Assembly (NCBI RefSeq): GCF_014650175.1
Contig: NZ_BMUL01000001.1
Coordinates: forward strand, 166,013 to 230,012
Direction of reading: 5' to 3'
Origin: Streptomyces termitum
GTDB lineage: Bacteria > Actinomycetota > Actinomycetes > Streptomycetales > Streptomycetaceae
DNA: 64,000 nucleotides
Part shown: one piece after another, positions 1 to 10,521 of the stretch
Layout of the letters: each line of letters opens with the position of its first letter
Numbering within the stretch: position 1 is the first letter of the stretch
Made by a program: the position numbers and the translations under genes
The notes under the pieces: model-generated
The model's input: the letters and a program-made list of their open reading frames with translations, nothing else
Told to the model about the DNA's origin: nothing
Databases searched by the model: none

Positions 1-913
1 GGGAGTGAAGCGCGGCGTCCCCGGGGCCGTACTGCCCCCGCTGAAGCAGCGGCGGGTGCCCAAGGCCGCCGCCGTCCCCCTCCGGGCGGCCGAGCCCGAG
101 CCCGGCGGCCGCTCCGACACCGCCACCGACAACCCCGTCCCCGAGCCGCCCTTCCTCGGCACGAAGGTCGTCACGGGCATCCCGCTCAAGGACTACGCCC
201 CCTGGCTCGACGAGACCGCCCTCTTCAAGGGGCAGTGGGGGCTCAAGGACTCCGGGACGATCGAGACGGAGGGCCGGCCCCGGCTGCGCGCCCTCCTGGA
301 ACGGGTCGAGCGCGAGGCCCTGGTGGAGGCGGCCGTCGTCTACGGCTGGTTCCCCTGCGTGGCCAAGGGCGACGACCTGATCGTCCTGGACGAGGACGGA
401 GGCGAGCGGACCCGCTTCTCCTTCCCCCGCCAACAGCGGGGCCGCCGCCTCTGCCTCGCCGACTACCACCGCGCCGAGGACTCCGGCGAGGTCGACGCGA
501 TCGCCCTCCAGCTCGTCACCGTCGGCCCCCGCGTCGGGGAGGAGACCGCCCGCCTCTTCGCCGCCGACGCCTACCGCGACTACCTCGAACTCCATGGCCT
601 GTCCGTCCAGTTGGCCGAAGCGCTCGCCGAGCACTGGCACGCCCGGGTGCGCGCCGAGTGGGGCATCGGCGGCGCCGACCCCGACGGTCTGGCGGGCATG
701 CTCCGCACCGAGTACCAGGGCTGCCGCTACTCGCTGGGCTACCCCGCCTGCCCCGACCTGGAGGACCGCGCCAAGATCGCGGAGCTGCTGCGGCCCGAGC
801 GGATCGGGGTCAGCCTCTCCGAGGAGTTCCAGCTCCATCCGGAGCAGTCCACGGACGCCTTCGTCGTCCACCACCCGGAGGCGAGCTACTTCAACGCCGG
901 AGGCCGCAGATGA
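1..913 (+). CDS. metH: Cobalamin-dependent methionine synthase, C-terminal fragment
   Basis: This is the 3' end of MetH, which moves the methyl group from methyltetrahydrofolate to homocysteine through cobalamin. Only the last ~300 codons lie in the window; the reading frame is open to position 1, so the GTG at 5 is not the real start. What is visible is a linker followed by the reductive-activation (SAM-binding) domain. The family signature is clear: VYGWFPC near residue 112 and the SAM-binding [11 protein letters not shown] near residue 242, with the usual YFNAGG-type end. The stop (TGA 911-913) overlaps the metF ATG by four bases, so the two are translationally coupled. The catalytic homocysteine, folate and B12 domains are outside the window. 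Confidence 0.95.
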   Translation, partial: GVKRGVPGAVLPPLKQRRVPKAAAVPLRAAEPEPGGRSDTATDNPVPEPPFLGTKVVTGIPLKDYAPWLDETALFKGQWGLKDSGTIETEGRPRLRALLERVEREALVEAAVVYGWFPCVAKGDDLIVLDEDGGERTRFSFPRQQRGRRLCLADYHRAEDSGEVDAIALQLVTVGPRVGEETARLFAADAYRDYLELHGLSVQLAEALAEHWHARVRAEWGIGGADPDGLAGMLRTEYQGCRYSLGYPACPDLEDRAKIAELLRPERIGVSLSEEFQLHPEQSTDAFVVHHPEASYFNAGGRR

Positions 914-1765
914 CCCCCACGTACTCCTTCGAGTTCTTCCCGCCGAAGACGGACCGGGGTGAGGCCGCCCTGTGGGACGCGATCCGGCGGGTGGAGGCCC
1001 TGGGGCCCGACTTCGTCTCCGTCACGTACGGGGCGGGCGGCTCCTCCCGGGACCGGACCATCGAGGTCACCCAGCGGATCGTCACCGAGACCACCCTGCG
1101 GCCCGTCGCCCACCTCACCGCCGTCGGCCACTCGGTCGCCGAGCTGCGGGCGATCATCGGGGCGTACGCCGACGCGGGCGTCCGGGACGTGCTGGTGCTG
1201 CGCGGCGACCCGCCCGGCGACCCGCGCGGCCCGTGGACCGCGCACCCGGACGGCTTCCGGTACGCCTACGAACTCGTCGAACTCGTCCGCTCGCTGGGCG
1301 ACTTCCGCATCGGCGTCGCCGCCTTCCCCGAGGGCCACCCCCGGTCGGCCGGGCCGGAGAGCGACCTCGCGCACTTCGTCGCCAAGTGCCGGGCGGGCGC
1401 CGACTACGCCATCACGCAGATGTTCTTCGACCCCGAGGACTACCTGCGGCTGCGGGACCGGGTCGCCGCCGCCGGCTGCGACACCCCGATCATCCCGGAG
1501 ATCATGCCCGCCACCGACGTCCGCCAGATCCGCCGCTTCGCCGAACTGTCGGACGCGGCCTTCCCCGAGGACCTGGCGCACCGCCTGGAGGCCGCGAAGG
1601 ACGATCCGGCGCTCGCGCACCGGATCGGCGTCGAGCACGCGACCGGCATGGGCCTGCGGCTCCTCGACGAGGGCGCGCCCGGCCTGCACTACATCACGCT
1701 CAACAAGTCGACGGCCGCCCTCGAAATCCACCGAACCATCCTCAGCGCAAGGAGAGTTGTCGCAC

Positions 1766-1773
<8 letters not shown>
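910..1773 (+). CDS. metF: Methylenetetrahydrofolate reductase
   Basis: MetF reduces 5,10-methylene-THF to 5-methyl-THF, the methyl donor for the MetH encoded just upstream. The 287-residue protein has the family opening FEFFPPK at residues 7-13, then GGSSRDRT, the VLRGDPP motif near residue 100 and QMFFD near residue 170, as expected for a FAD TIM-barrel. The ATG at 910 is chosen because it starts the conserved N-terminus and overlaps the metH stop as ATGA; a longer upstream reading in this frame is only a metH shadow. Its stop overlaps the start of ahcY by eight bases. Length is close to bacterial MetF (about 280-305). Confidence 0.95.
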
Positions 1774-3159
<1,386 letters not shown>

Positions 3160-3160
<1 letters not shown>

Positions 3161-3834
3161 TGTGTACCGACTGCCTGCCGGCCGTCCGTGACCCCTGGCT
3201 GCCGCACCGGCTCCTCACCACCGAGCGCGACCTGCTGATGCCGCTGCTGCGCCGCACGCCCGAGGCGGCGTACGAGCAGCGCACCGCCTGTCCGGGCTGG
3301 ACGGCCCGGCAGGTCCTCGCGCACTGCGGGGCGGCCCTGGTCCGGATCGTCGAGGACCGGCTCGAAGAGGGCGTCTTCCTCCCCGAGGCCAACGCCCGCG
3401 ACGTGGCCGAACGCGAGGACTGGCCGCTCGGCCGGATCCTCGACGAGCTGGAGCGCGGCCTCAGCGAGGCGGGCCCGGTGATCGCCGGGCACGAGGACGG
3501 CCGCCTCGACGCGGTCGCCCTCGGCGAGTGGGTGCACGCCGGGGACGTACGGGAGGCGTTCGGCGAGCCGGGCGCGTACTGCGGCGAGGCCCTCTGCCTC
3601 GCCCTCCCGCTGCTCTCCGTCACCAGCCGCCGCCGGGAGACGCCCCGGCTGGTCTGCCGGCTCGACGACCACACGGGGGAGGTGGCCCTCGGGAACGAGA
3701 TCGAGGGCCGCCCGCCCGCCGTCTTCGCGGGCGACGCCGCCACCCTCATCCGCATCTACGCGGGCCGCCCCCTGGTCCGCACCCGCTACGCCCTCACGGG
3801 CGCGACGGAGCAGGAACTCCTCATCTACCGCTGA
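3160..3834 (+). CDS. Maleylpyruvate isomerase-family (mycothiol-dependent, DinB-like) protein
   Basis: A 224-residue protein of the MDMPI/DinB-like four-helix family. Family members use a metal site and often mycothiol to isomerise or transfer groups; many Streptomyces members have no known substrate. Seen here: the typical CPGWTARQVLAHCGA stretch near residue 44 with the first metal-ligand His, and a later WVHAGDVREAFG stretch carrying the usual second His/Asp region. ATG 3160 overlaps the ahcY stop by one base (TGATG), so translation is coupled and the gene is the last of the methyl-cycle operon. The C-terminal 80 residues resemble the small C-terminal domain of MDMPI proteins. The substrate cannot be told from sequence. 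Confidence 0.75.
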
Positions 3835-3900
3835 CACCGGGGGCCCGGCACCGGGACGCGCCCGCCCCGCCCGCCCCGGCCGCCGCAGGAAGGACCCCGC

Positions 3901-6900
3901 ATGTCCACACTGGACCAGCTCCTCCGCCACCAGGCGGCCGTCCGCCCGCACGCCACGGCGGTCGTCGCGGCGGAGGGCGCGCTCACCTTCGCGGAGCTGT
4001 ACGGGCGGGCCGCCGCGCTCGCCGCCGGGCTGCGCGCCCTCGGGGCCGCGCCCGACGCGCGGATCGGCGTCCACGTCGAGCCGGGGCTCGACCTGGTGGT
4101 GGGCGTGTGGGCGGTGGTGCTCTCCGGCGCCGCCTACCTGCCGCTCTCGCCGGAGTACCCGGAGGAGCGGATACGGGCCATGGTCGAGGACGGCGGCGCG
4201 GCCGTCGTCCTCACCCAGCCGGGGCTGCGCGACCGGCTGGCGGGCCTGGTGCCGCCGGGCACCCGGACCGTCACCCCCGCCGAACTGACCGGCCCGGCGG
4301 GCCCGGCGGAGAAGCGCGACGCGCCCGCCGCGGGGGCGGAGGACCTCGCGTACGTCATCTACACCTCGGGCTCGACCGGCCGCCCCAAGGGCGTGATGAT
4401 CGAACACCGGTCGATCGTCGCGCAGATGGAGTGGATGGCCCGCGCGCACGGGCTGGGGCCGGGCGAGACCGTCGTGCAGAAGACGCCGATGAGCTTCGAC
4501 GCCGCCCAGTGGGAGATCCTCGCCCCGGCGGTCGGCGCCCGGGTGGCGGCCGGCCCGCCGGGGGTGCACCGCGACCCGGAGGCCCTGATCGACACGGTGG
4601 TGCGGTACGGGGCGACCCTGCTCCAGGGGGTGCCGACGCTGCTCCAGGCGCTGGTGGACACCGAGCGGCTGCCGTCCTGCACGAGCCTGCGGCGGGTGTA
4701 CTCGGGCGGCGAGGTGCTGTCGCGGAACCTGGCGGCGGCGCTCCTCGCGGAGCTGCCGGGCGCGGAGCTGGTGAACCTGTACGGCCCCACGGAGTGCACC
4801 ATCAACGCCTCCTCGCACACCGTGGACCGGGCCGCGGCGGCGGCCGGTCCGGCGGCGGTGCCGATCGGGCGCCCGGCCGGGGACACGGTCTTCCGCATCC
4901 TGGACGGCGAACTGTGCCTGGGCGGGACGCAGGTGGCGCGGGGCTACCTGGGCCGCCCCGACCTCACGCGGGAACGTTTCATCACCACGGCGGACGGCGA
5001 ACGCCTCTACCGCACCGGCGACCTCGCCGCCTGGAACGACGACGGCACCGTCCAGTTCCTGGGCCGCGCCGACAACCAGGTCAAACTGCGCGGCTACCGC
5101 GTCGAGCTCGACGAGATCGCCCTCGCCGTCGAGGACCACGACTGGGTCCGCTCCGCCGCCGTCCTCGTCCGCGACGAGCCCCGCACCGGCTTCCAGAACC
5201 TGGTGGCCTGCGTCGAGCTCTCCCCGAAGGAGGCCGCCCTGATGGACCAGGGCCGGCACGGCGCCCACCACCGCTCCAAGGAGTCCCGGCTCCAGGTCCG
5301 CGCCCAGCTCTCCCACGCCGGCACCGTCCCCGACCGCGAACTCGCCGGACGGCCCTCGCTCGCCCTGCCCGGCGGCACCCCCGACGAGGCCACCCGCCGG
5401 GCCGTCTTCGCCCGCAAGACCTACCGCTTCTACGACGGCCCCGGCCCCGTCACCCCCGACGCCCTGCTCGCCGTCCTCACCCGCCGCCCCGAAGGCGTCG
5501 GCTCCCGCTCGGTGGCCAGCCTCACCGCCGCCGACCTGGGCGAGATCCTGCGCTGGACCGGCCGCTTCGAGAGCGAGGAGCGGCTGCTGCCCAAGTACGC
5601 CTACGCCTCCCCGGGCGCCCTGTACGCCACCCGGCTGCACGTCACGGCGCGCGGCATCGCGGGCGTCGACCCGGGCACGTACTACTACCACCCGCTCCGC
5701 CACCGGCTCTACCTGCGCGAACGGCTCGACCCGGCCGGCGGGCCCCTCCTGCGGATCGACCTCGAAGGCCGCCCCGAGGTCATCGAGACCGTCTACCGCA
5801 GCAACGTCCGGGAGGTCCTGGAGATCGAGGCCGGCCACCTGGTGGGCCTCCTGGAGGAGATCCTGCCCGCCCGCGGCCTCGACCTCCGCTCCCGCGGCGA
5901 GGGCCGGGGCTGGGAGATCGTCCCGTACGACCCCGACGGCCGGCACGGCCCCGAGGCCGACCTCTACGTCCAGCCGCAGGGCGCCGGGATCGAGGGCCTG
6001 GCCCCCGGCCAGCACCTCCTGGCCGACGGCCGCCTCGTGCCCGTCTCCCCCGGCCTGGTCGAGAAGAAGCACGTCATCGCCATCAACCAGGCGGTGTACG
6101 AGCGCGCCCGCTTCGGGATCACCGCCGTCAGCCGCACCCCCGAGACCTGGCGCGCCTACATCGACCTCGGCCGGATCCTCCAGCGCCTCCAGCTCGCCGG
6201 CGACGGCCTCGGCTACATGTCCTCCGGCTACAGCTCCCGCAGCGGCGAACCGCTGCCCGCCGCCCGCCGGATCGACGACCTCCTCACCGCCGCCGGACGC
6301 CCCACCGGCCCCTCGTACTTCTTCGTCGGCGGCCCCGTCAGCGAGGAGCAGCGGCTCGGCGAGGGCATGTACGAGGACACCGTCCACATGAAGGGCCCCG
6401 CCGAGCTGATCCGCGACGACCTGGCCCGGCGGCTGCCCGACTACATGGTGCCCAACCGGGTCGTCGTCCTCGACCGCCTCCCCCTCACCGCCAACGGCAA
6501 GGTCGACACCAAGGCCCTCGGCGAACTGGCCCTCGTCCACTCCGGACTCCACGGCCGCCCGCACGTCCCGCCCCGCACCCCCACCGAGACCCGGCTCGCC
6601 GCGATCTGGGCCAAGGCCCTCGGCTACGAGGAGGAGTCCGCCGTCTCCGTCGAGGACGACTTCTTCGAGTCCGGCGGCAACTCCCTCATCGCCGTCACCC
6701 TCATCGGCCGCGTCAACCGGGAGTTCGGCGCCTCGCTGCCGCTCCAGATCCTCTTCGACGCCCCCACCGTCGCCCGGCTCGCCCACCGCCTCGACCGGGC
6801 CGCCACCGCCCCCGCCTCCCGGCTCGTCCGGCTCCACGCCGCCGGCTCCCAGGCCCCCGTCTTCTGCTGGCCCGGCCTCGGCGGCTACACCATGAACCTG

Positions 6901-7671
6901 CGGCACCTCGCCGAGGAGATCGGCATCGACCGGCCCTTCTACGGCATCCAGGCGCACGGCATCAACCGGGGCGAGGAACCCCACCCGACGATCCGGGAGA
7001 TGGCGGCGGCCGACGTCGCCATGATCCGCCGCCGCCAGCCCACCGGCCCGTACACCCTGTGGGGGTACTCCTTCGGCGCCCGCGTCGCCTTCGAGTCCGC
7101 GCACCTGCTCGAAGCGGCCGGCGAACAGGTCGAGCACCTCTTCCTCATCGCACCCGGCTCCCCGAAGGTCCGGGCGGACGGGACGGCCGGGGCGGGCGGC
7201 TCTGGCGGTTCCGGTGGGTCTGCCGACTCCGGCGGTTCCGGTGGGGTGGCCGGGGTGAGCGGGACGAGTGTGGCCTCGTACGACGATCCGGCCTTCGTGA
7301 CGATCCTGCACTCCGTCTTCTCCGGCACCCTGGAGACCGGCCTGCCCACCGGCGACCGGGACGCCTTCCTCGCCCACGTCGCCGGCCGCTTCCCCGCCCT
7401 CGACCCCGAACTGATCGCCCGGATCACCGCCATCGTCGAGGAGACCTTCGACTTCACCTACACCTTCAAGGAATTGAGGGACCGTCAGGTGTCGTGCCCG
7501 GTCACCGTCTTCAAGGCGCGCGGCGACGACTACTCCTTCCTGGAGTCCACCGGCGGCTGGTCCGTCCGCCCACCCACCGTCGTCGACCTCGCCGCCGACC
7601 ACTACAGCCTGCTGCGCCAGCCCGACCTGAGGGAACTCGTCAAGAAGATCCGCTACCGCCTCGGCCAGTGA
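3901..7671 (+). CDS. indC: Single-module NRPS, A-oxidase-T-TE (indigoidine/blue-pigment synthetase type)
   Basis: A 1256-residue protein close in length to BpsA/IndC (about 1280), which turn two L-glutamines into the blue pigment indigoidine. Domain order: adenylation (1-430; YTSGSTGRPKG, YGPTEC, YRTGDLA, GYRVELDEIA), an FMN-dependent SagB/McbC-like oxidase inserted after motif A8 (about 435-835), the A10 motif LTANGKVD, a carrier with GGNSL (Ser about 928), then a thioesterase with WGYSFGA (about 1055). Reading the specificity positions by hand gives D-A-W-Q-Y-G-L-I-N plus K, close to the published Gln code DAWQFGLIDK. RBS GAAGGA precedes ATG 3901. A Gly/Ser-rich insert lies in the TE near residues 1094-1120. 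No indA/indB-type partner is adjacent. Confidence 0.93.
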   Translation: MSTLDQLLRHQAAVRPHATAVVAAEGALTFAELYGRAAALAAGLRALGAAPDARIGVHVEPGLDLVVGVWAVVLSGAAYLPLSPEYPEERIRAMVEDGGAAVVLTQPGLRDRLAGLVPPGTRTVTPAELTGPAGPAEKRDAPAAGAEDLAYVIYTSGSTGRPKGVMIEHRSIVAQMEWMARAHGLGPGETVVQKTPMSFDAAQWEILAPAVGARVAAGPPGVHRDPEALIDTVVRYGATLLQGVPTLLQALVDTERLPSCTSLRRVYSGGEVLSRNLAAALLAELPGAELVNLYGPTECTINASSHTVDRAAAAAGPAAVPIGRPAGDTVFRILDGELCLGGTQVARGYLGRPDLTRERFITTADGERLYRTGDLAAWNDDGTVQFLGRADNQVKLRGYRVELDEIALAVEDHDWVRSAAVLVRDEPRTGFQNLVACVELSPKEAALMDQGRHGAHHRSKESRLQVRAQLSHAGTVPDRELAGRPSLALPGGTPDEATRRAVFARKTYRFYDGPGPVTPDALLAVLTRRPEGVGSRSVASLTAADLGEILRWTGRFESEERLLPKYAYASPGALYATRLHVTARGIAGVDPGTYYYHPLRHRLYLRERLDPAGGPLLRIDLEGRPEVIETVYRSNVREVLEIEAGHLVGLLEEILPARGLDLRSRGEGRGWEIVPYDPDGRHGPEADLYVQPQGAGIEGLAPGQHLLADGRLVPVSPGLVEKKHVIAINQAVYERARFGITAVSRTPETWRAYIDLGRILQRLQLAGDGLGYMSSGYSSRSGEPLPAARRIDDLLTAAGRPTGPSYFFVGGPVSEEQRLGEGMYEDTVHMKGPAELIRDDLARRLPDYMVPNRVVVLDRLPLTANGKVDTKALGELALVHSGLHGRPHVPPRTPTETRLAAIWAKALGYEEESAVSVEDDFFESGGNSLIAVTLIGRVNREFGASLPLQILFDAPTVARLAHRLDRAATAPASRLVRLHAAGSQAPVFCWPGLGGYTMNLRHLAEEIGIDRPFYGIQAHGINRGEEPHPTIREMAAADVAMIRRRQPTGPYTLWGYSFGARVAFESAHLLEAAGEQVEHLFLIAPGSPKVRADGTAGAGGSGGSGGSADSGGSGGVAGVSGTSVASYDDPAFVTILHSVFSGTLETGLPTGDRDAFLAHVAGRFPALDPELIARITAIVEETFDFTYTFKELRDRQVSCPVTVFKARGDDYSFLESTGGWSVRPPTVVDLAADHYSLLRQPDLRELVKKIRYRLGQ

Positions 7672-7674
7672 CCC

Positions 7675-7705
7675 GGCGCGCCCGGGGAAGCCTCCCGGGG
7701 GCGCC
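7675..7705 (+). terminator. Hairpin after the NRPS
   Basis: Two 12-base GC arms (7675-7686 and 7694-7705) pair with one mismatch around a 7-base loop and are followed by AAAACCCTTT. It starts four bases after the NRPS stop and precedes the DUF2087 gene. Likely an intrinsic terminator, though the U-tract is poor, as is common in Streptomyces. Confidence 0.6.
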
Positions 7706-7750
7706 GAAAACCCTTTGCGGGGCCGGGCGCGGGAACGTCAGGCTGCGGCC

Positions 7751-8071
7751 ATGACGAGCCATCCCAGCGACGCCCGGCCCCGCCCCGTCGCGGACCTGTT
7801 CTCCGCCGACGGGCGCCTGATCGCGATCCCGCGCCGCCGCGAGCGCCGCGCCGCGCTCCTCGCCCACCTCGCCGAGACCCTCTTCGAACCCGGCCGCGTC
7901 TACCGCGAGACCGAGGTGAACGAGGCCCTGCGCACCGTCCACGACGACCACCCGGCCCTGCGCCGGTACCTCGTCACCGACGGCCTCCTCACCCGGACCC
8001 GCGACGGCTCCGCCTACCACCGACAGCCCACGACCCCGGCCCCCGGAGGCACGGCCCCGACCGCCGCGTGA
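7751..8071 (+). CDS. DUF2087 domain protein (small winged-helix-like)
   Basis: A 106-residue protein matching the DUF2087 pattern: RLIAIPRRRERRAALLAHLA, then EVNEALRTVHDDHPALRRYL and LVTDGLLTRTRDGSAY. This small domain is found alone or at the C-terminus of ArsR/MarR-like regulators and is thought to be a helix-turn-helix-like fold, but its function is not established. ATG 7751 is used because the DUF region starts shortly after; upstream codons lie in the terminator region. Its stop overlaps the GTG start of the exporter as GTGA, so the two are an operon. Confidence 0.8.
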   Translation: MTSHPSDARPRPVADLFSADGRLIAIPRRRERRAALLAHLAETLFEPGRVYRETEVNEALRTVHDDHPALRRYLVTDGLLTRTRDGSAYHRQPTTPAPGGTAPTAA

Positions 8072-8661
8072 CCGGCGCGGTGACGGCCGGCCTGCTGGCC
8101 GGCTACGGCATCGCGATCCCGGTGGGCGCCATCGGCGCCCACCTCGTGGCGGTCTCCGCCCGCTCCCCCTGGCGCACCGGCGCCGGCGCGGCCCTCGGCG
8201 TAGCCACCGCCGACGGCGCGTACGCGCTCGCCGCCGTCCTCGGCGGTACGGCCCTGGTGCCGCTGCTCGCCCCCGTCGCCACACCCCTGCGCCAGGCGTC
8301 CGCCGTCGTACTGCTGCTCCTCGCGGCGTCCTCGGCCCGCACCGCGCTCAGGGCCCGCCGCGCCCCGGCCGGCCGGCCGCCCCCGCCGCCCGGCCGCGCC
8401 TACGGGACCTTCCTCGGCCTCACGATCCTCAACCCGGTGACCGTCCTGTACTTCACCGCCCTGGTCCTGGGCGGCCACGCCACCACCGGGCCCGCCGCGT
8501 CGGCCGTCTTCGTCCTCGCCGCCTCCGCGAGCTGGCAGCTCGCCCTCGCCACCGCCGGTACCCTCCTCGGCCGCGCCCTGACGGGCGTCCGCGCCCGGCT
8601 CCTCACGGGCCTGGCATCGAGCGTCCTGATCGGGTTCTTGGCGGTGCGGATGCTGTGGTGA
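8068..8661 (+). CDS. LysE/RhtB-family small-molecule exporter
   Basis: A 197-residue integral membrane protein with about six hydrophobic segments. The start GLLAGYGIAIPVGAIGAHLV and the internal FLGLTILNPVTVLYF (NP in a membrane segment) are typical of the LysE/RhtB amino-acid and metabolite exporters. GTG 8068 overlaps the upstream stop by four bases. Exporters of this family often sit beside genes whose product they export, but here there is no direct evidence for the substrate. The gene converges on the FAD monooxygenase gene; an inverted-repeat cluster begins right at its stop. Confidence 0.85.
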   Translation: MTGAVTAGLLAGYGIAIPVGAIGAHLVAVSARSPWRTGAGAALGVATADGAYALAAVLGGTALVPLLAPVATPLRQASAVVLLLLAASSARTALRARRAPAGRPPPPPGRAYGTFLGLTILNPVTVLYFTALVLGGHATTGPAASAVFVLAASASWQLALATAGTLLGRALTGVRARLLTGLASSVLIGFLAVRMLW

Positions 8662-8719
8662 CTGGATGTTGGATCCGATGTCCTGGATCCAACATCCAGG
8701 CTTCTGGATCCAACATCCA
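8662..8719. repeat. Triple copy of a GGATCC-centred inverted-repeat element
   Basis: CTGGATGTTGGATCC (8662-8676) is exactly reverse-complementary to GGATCCAACATCCAG (8685-8699), giving a 15-bp perfect stem with an 8-base loop. A third arm, CTGGATCCAACATCCA, lies at 8704-8719. The block begins at the last base region of the exporter gene and ends before the convergent FAD monooxygenase stop (8746). It can act as a bidirectional terminator, but the third copy and the low local GC also fit a protein-binding site. Confidence 0.85.
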
Positions 8720-8720
8720 T

Positions 8721-8750
8721 ACGGCTCCGGTCAGTACGGCTCCGATCAGT
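8721..8750. repeat. 15-bp tandem direct repeat
   Basis: Two adjacent 15-mers, ACGGCTCCGGTCAGT (8721-8735) and ACGGCTCCGATCAGT (8736-8750), differ at one base. The second covers the stop codon of the FAD monooxygenase gene (TGA read on the minus strand, 8746-8748), so the duplication lies exactly at the end of that gene. Confidence 0.85.
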
Positions 8751-9879
8751 AAGGCTTCACCAGGACGTGCGCCGCCCCGGGGATGCCGACCTTCAGCAGT
8801 TCGTCCTCCTCCGGCGTGGTCTCCGCGCCCATCTCCTGCTTGAGGATCGCGCGGGACAGCGACTGCACCCACATGGCGCGCGGGCGGCGGCGGGACTCCC
8901 AGGCGGCGAGGGCGTCGGGGACGGTGTCCTCGTCGCGGAGGGAGTCGGCGAGGACGAGGGCGTCCTCGACGGCCATGGCCGCGCCCTGCGCGAGGTGCGG
9001 GGTGGAGGCGTGGGCGGCGTCGCCGGCGAGGACGATCCGGCCGACGTGCCACGGGTCCTCGACGGTGACCTGCGAGATGCGGCTGTAGACGACGGCCTCG
9101 GGGCCGGTGACGGCGGCGAGGGCCTCGGCGACGGGGCCGGAGAAGGCGGCGAGCCGCTTGGCCAGCTCCTCGTGGGCGGTGTCGGCGCCGGGGCGGTGGT
9201 CCGCCTCCTCGGCGAAGACGGCGCCCAGGTACATGAGTTCGTCGGTGATGGGGGTGAGGAGGGCCTTGGCCTCCTGGCCGGCCATGCACATCACGACGCC
9301 CTTGACCTGCGGCAGGCGCGGCACGGTGACCCGCCAGTTGGCGAAGCCGGTGTACTCGGGGGTGTAGCGGTCGCCGTAGAGGCGGGTGCGGAGCGGGGAG
9401 CCGATGCCGTCGAAGCCGACGACGAGGTCCCAGCGGCCGGTGGAGCCGTCGGTGAGGGTGACGTCGACGCCGTCGCCGTCGTCGGTCAGGTCCTGGATGG
9501 TGGCGCCGAAGCGGATCGTGGCACCGGCGGCGCGGGCGCCGTCGGCGAGGAGGGCGGCGAGCGCGGGCCGGGGGATGCCGTTGGCGGGCGGGGCGTCGCC
9601 CATCCGGGGCTGGGGGATCTCGGCGCGCGGGGTGCCGGCCGGGTCGGCGATGGTGAGGATCTCCCACTCGAAGCCCGCGTCGAGGCAGGCGTCGAGGAGA
9701 CCGGCCTCGGCCATGACGTGCAGGGCGTTGGAGGGCTGGATGATGCCGACGCCGAGCGCGTCCAGTTCGTCGCGGAGTTCGACGACCTCCACGGTGTGGC
9801 CGCGGCGGCCGAGCAGGGTGGCGAGGGTGAGGCCGCCTATGCCGCCGCCGTGGACGAGGACGCGCAGGGGGGTTGCCAT
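8746..9879 (-). CDS. FAD-dependent monooxygenase (PHBH-type)
   Basis: A 377-residue flavoprotein monooxygenase. Seen: the N-terminal dinucleotide fold GGGIGGLTLATLLGRRGH, the VVGFDGIGSPLR stretch corresponding to the DG motif near residue 155, and GRIVLAGDAAHASTPHLAQG near residue 285, which binds the FAD ribityl/phosphate. Enzymes of this class hydroxylate aromatic or polyketide-like substrates with NAD(P)H and O2. It is the last gene behind cvnD (70-base gap, same strand). Conservons in other Streptomyces often carry a P450 after cvnD, so this may be the oxygenase partner of the conservon; that is inference. The substrate is unknown. Confidence 0.9.
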   Translation of the reverse strand: MATPLRVLVHGGGIGGLTLATLLGRRGHTVEVVELRDELDALGVGIIQPSNALHVMAEAGLLDACLDAGFEWEILTIADPAGTPRAEIPQPRMGDAPPANGIPRPALAALLADGARAAGATIRFGATIQDLTDDGDGVDVTLTDGSTGRWDLVVGFDGIGSPLRTRLYGDRYTPEYTGFANWRVTVPRLPQVKGVVMCMAGQEAKALLTPITDELMYLGAVFAEEADHRPGADTAHEELAKRLAAFSGPVAEALAAVTGPEAVVYSRISQVTVEDPWHVGRIVLAGDAAHASTPHLAQGAAMAVEDALVLADSLRDEDTVPDALAAWESRRRPRAMWVQSLSRAILKQEMGAETTPEEDELLKVGIPGAAHVLVKPY

Positions 9880-9949
9880 CTCGGATGCCTCCAGGGGCAG
9901 AGTCGTGCGGAAGTGCGAGGAGAAGAAGGGGGGGAGGGGGAGAGGGGGG

Positions 9950-10516
9950 TCAGGCGGGGGCCGGGAGGCTCATCAGGTGGTCGACGAGGGCCAGCAGGGA
10001 CTCCTTGCCGAAGGAGCGCTGGCGGACGTCGCCGATGAGCAGCGGCACGTGCGGGTCGAGGTCGAGCGCGGCCCGGATCTCGTCGGCGGTGCGGGTGTTC
10101 TGCCCGTGGAAGCAGTTGATGGCGACGACGAAGGGGATCTCGCGGCTCTCGAAGAAGTCGATGGAGGCGAAGCTCGTCTCCAGGCGGCGGGTGTCGGCGA
10201 TGACGACGCCGCCGAGCGCGCCGTGCACCAGGTCGTTCCACATGAACCAGAAGCGTTCCTGGCCGGGGGTGCCGAAGAGGTACACGACGAGTTCGTCGCT
10301 GACGGTGATGCGGCCGAAGTCGAGGGCGACGGTGGTGGTCTCCTTGGCGGAGACCCCGGCCAGGTCGTCCACGCCGACGCTGGCGGTGGTGAGGTACTCC
10401 TCGGTCCGCAGCGGGGTGACCTCGCTGACCGCGCCGACCAGGGTGGTCTTGCCGACGCCGAAGCCTCCGGCGACGAGGATCTTGACGGCGGAGGGGGCCG
10501 TCGGGTTGCTGATCAT
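9950..10516 (-). CDS. cvnD: Conservon GTPase CvnD
   Basis: A 188-residue small Ras/MglA-like GTPase, the switch of the Cvn membrane signalling complex. Seen: the P-loop GGFGVGKTTLVG at residues 17-28, the switch Thr region after it, FGTPGQERFWFMW near residue 80 (Walker B/DxxG equivalent), and VVAINCFHG where a classical GTPase has NKxD; this altered guanine-specificity motif is normal for the CvnD family. It starts five bases after cvnC ends, in the order cvnA-B-C-D. Confidence 0.92.
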   Translation of the reverse strand: MISNPTAPSAVKILVAGGFGVGKTTLVGAVSEVTPLRTEEYLTTASVGVDDLAGVSAKETTTVALDFGRITVSDELVVYLFGTPGQERFWFMWNDLVHGALGGVVIADTRRLETSFASIDFFESREIPFVVAINCFHGQNTRTADEIRAALDLDPHVPLLIGDVRQRSFGKESLLALVDHLMSLPAPA

Positions 10517-10521
10517 GGGTG

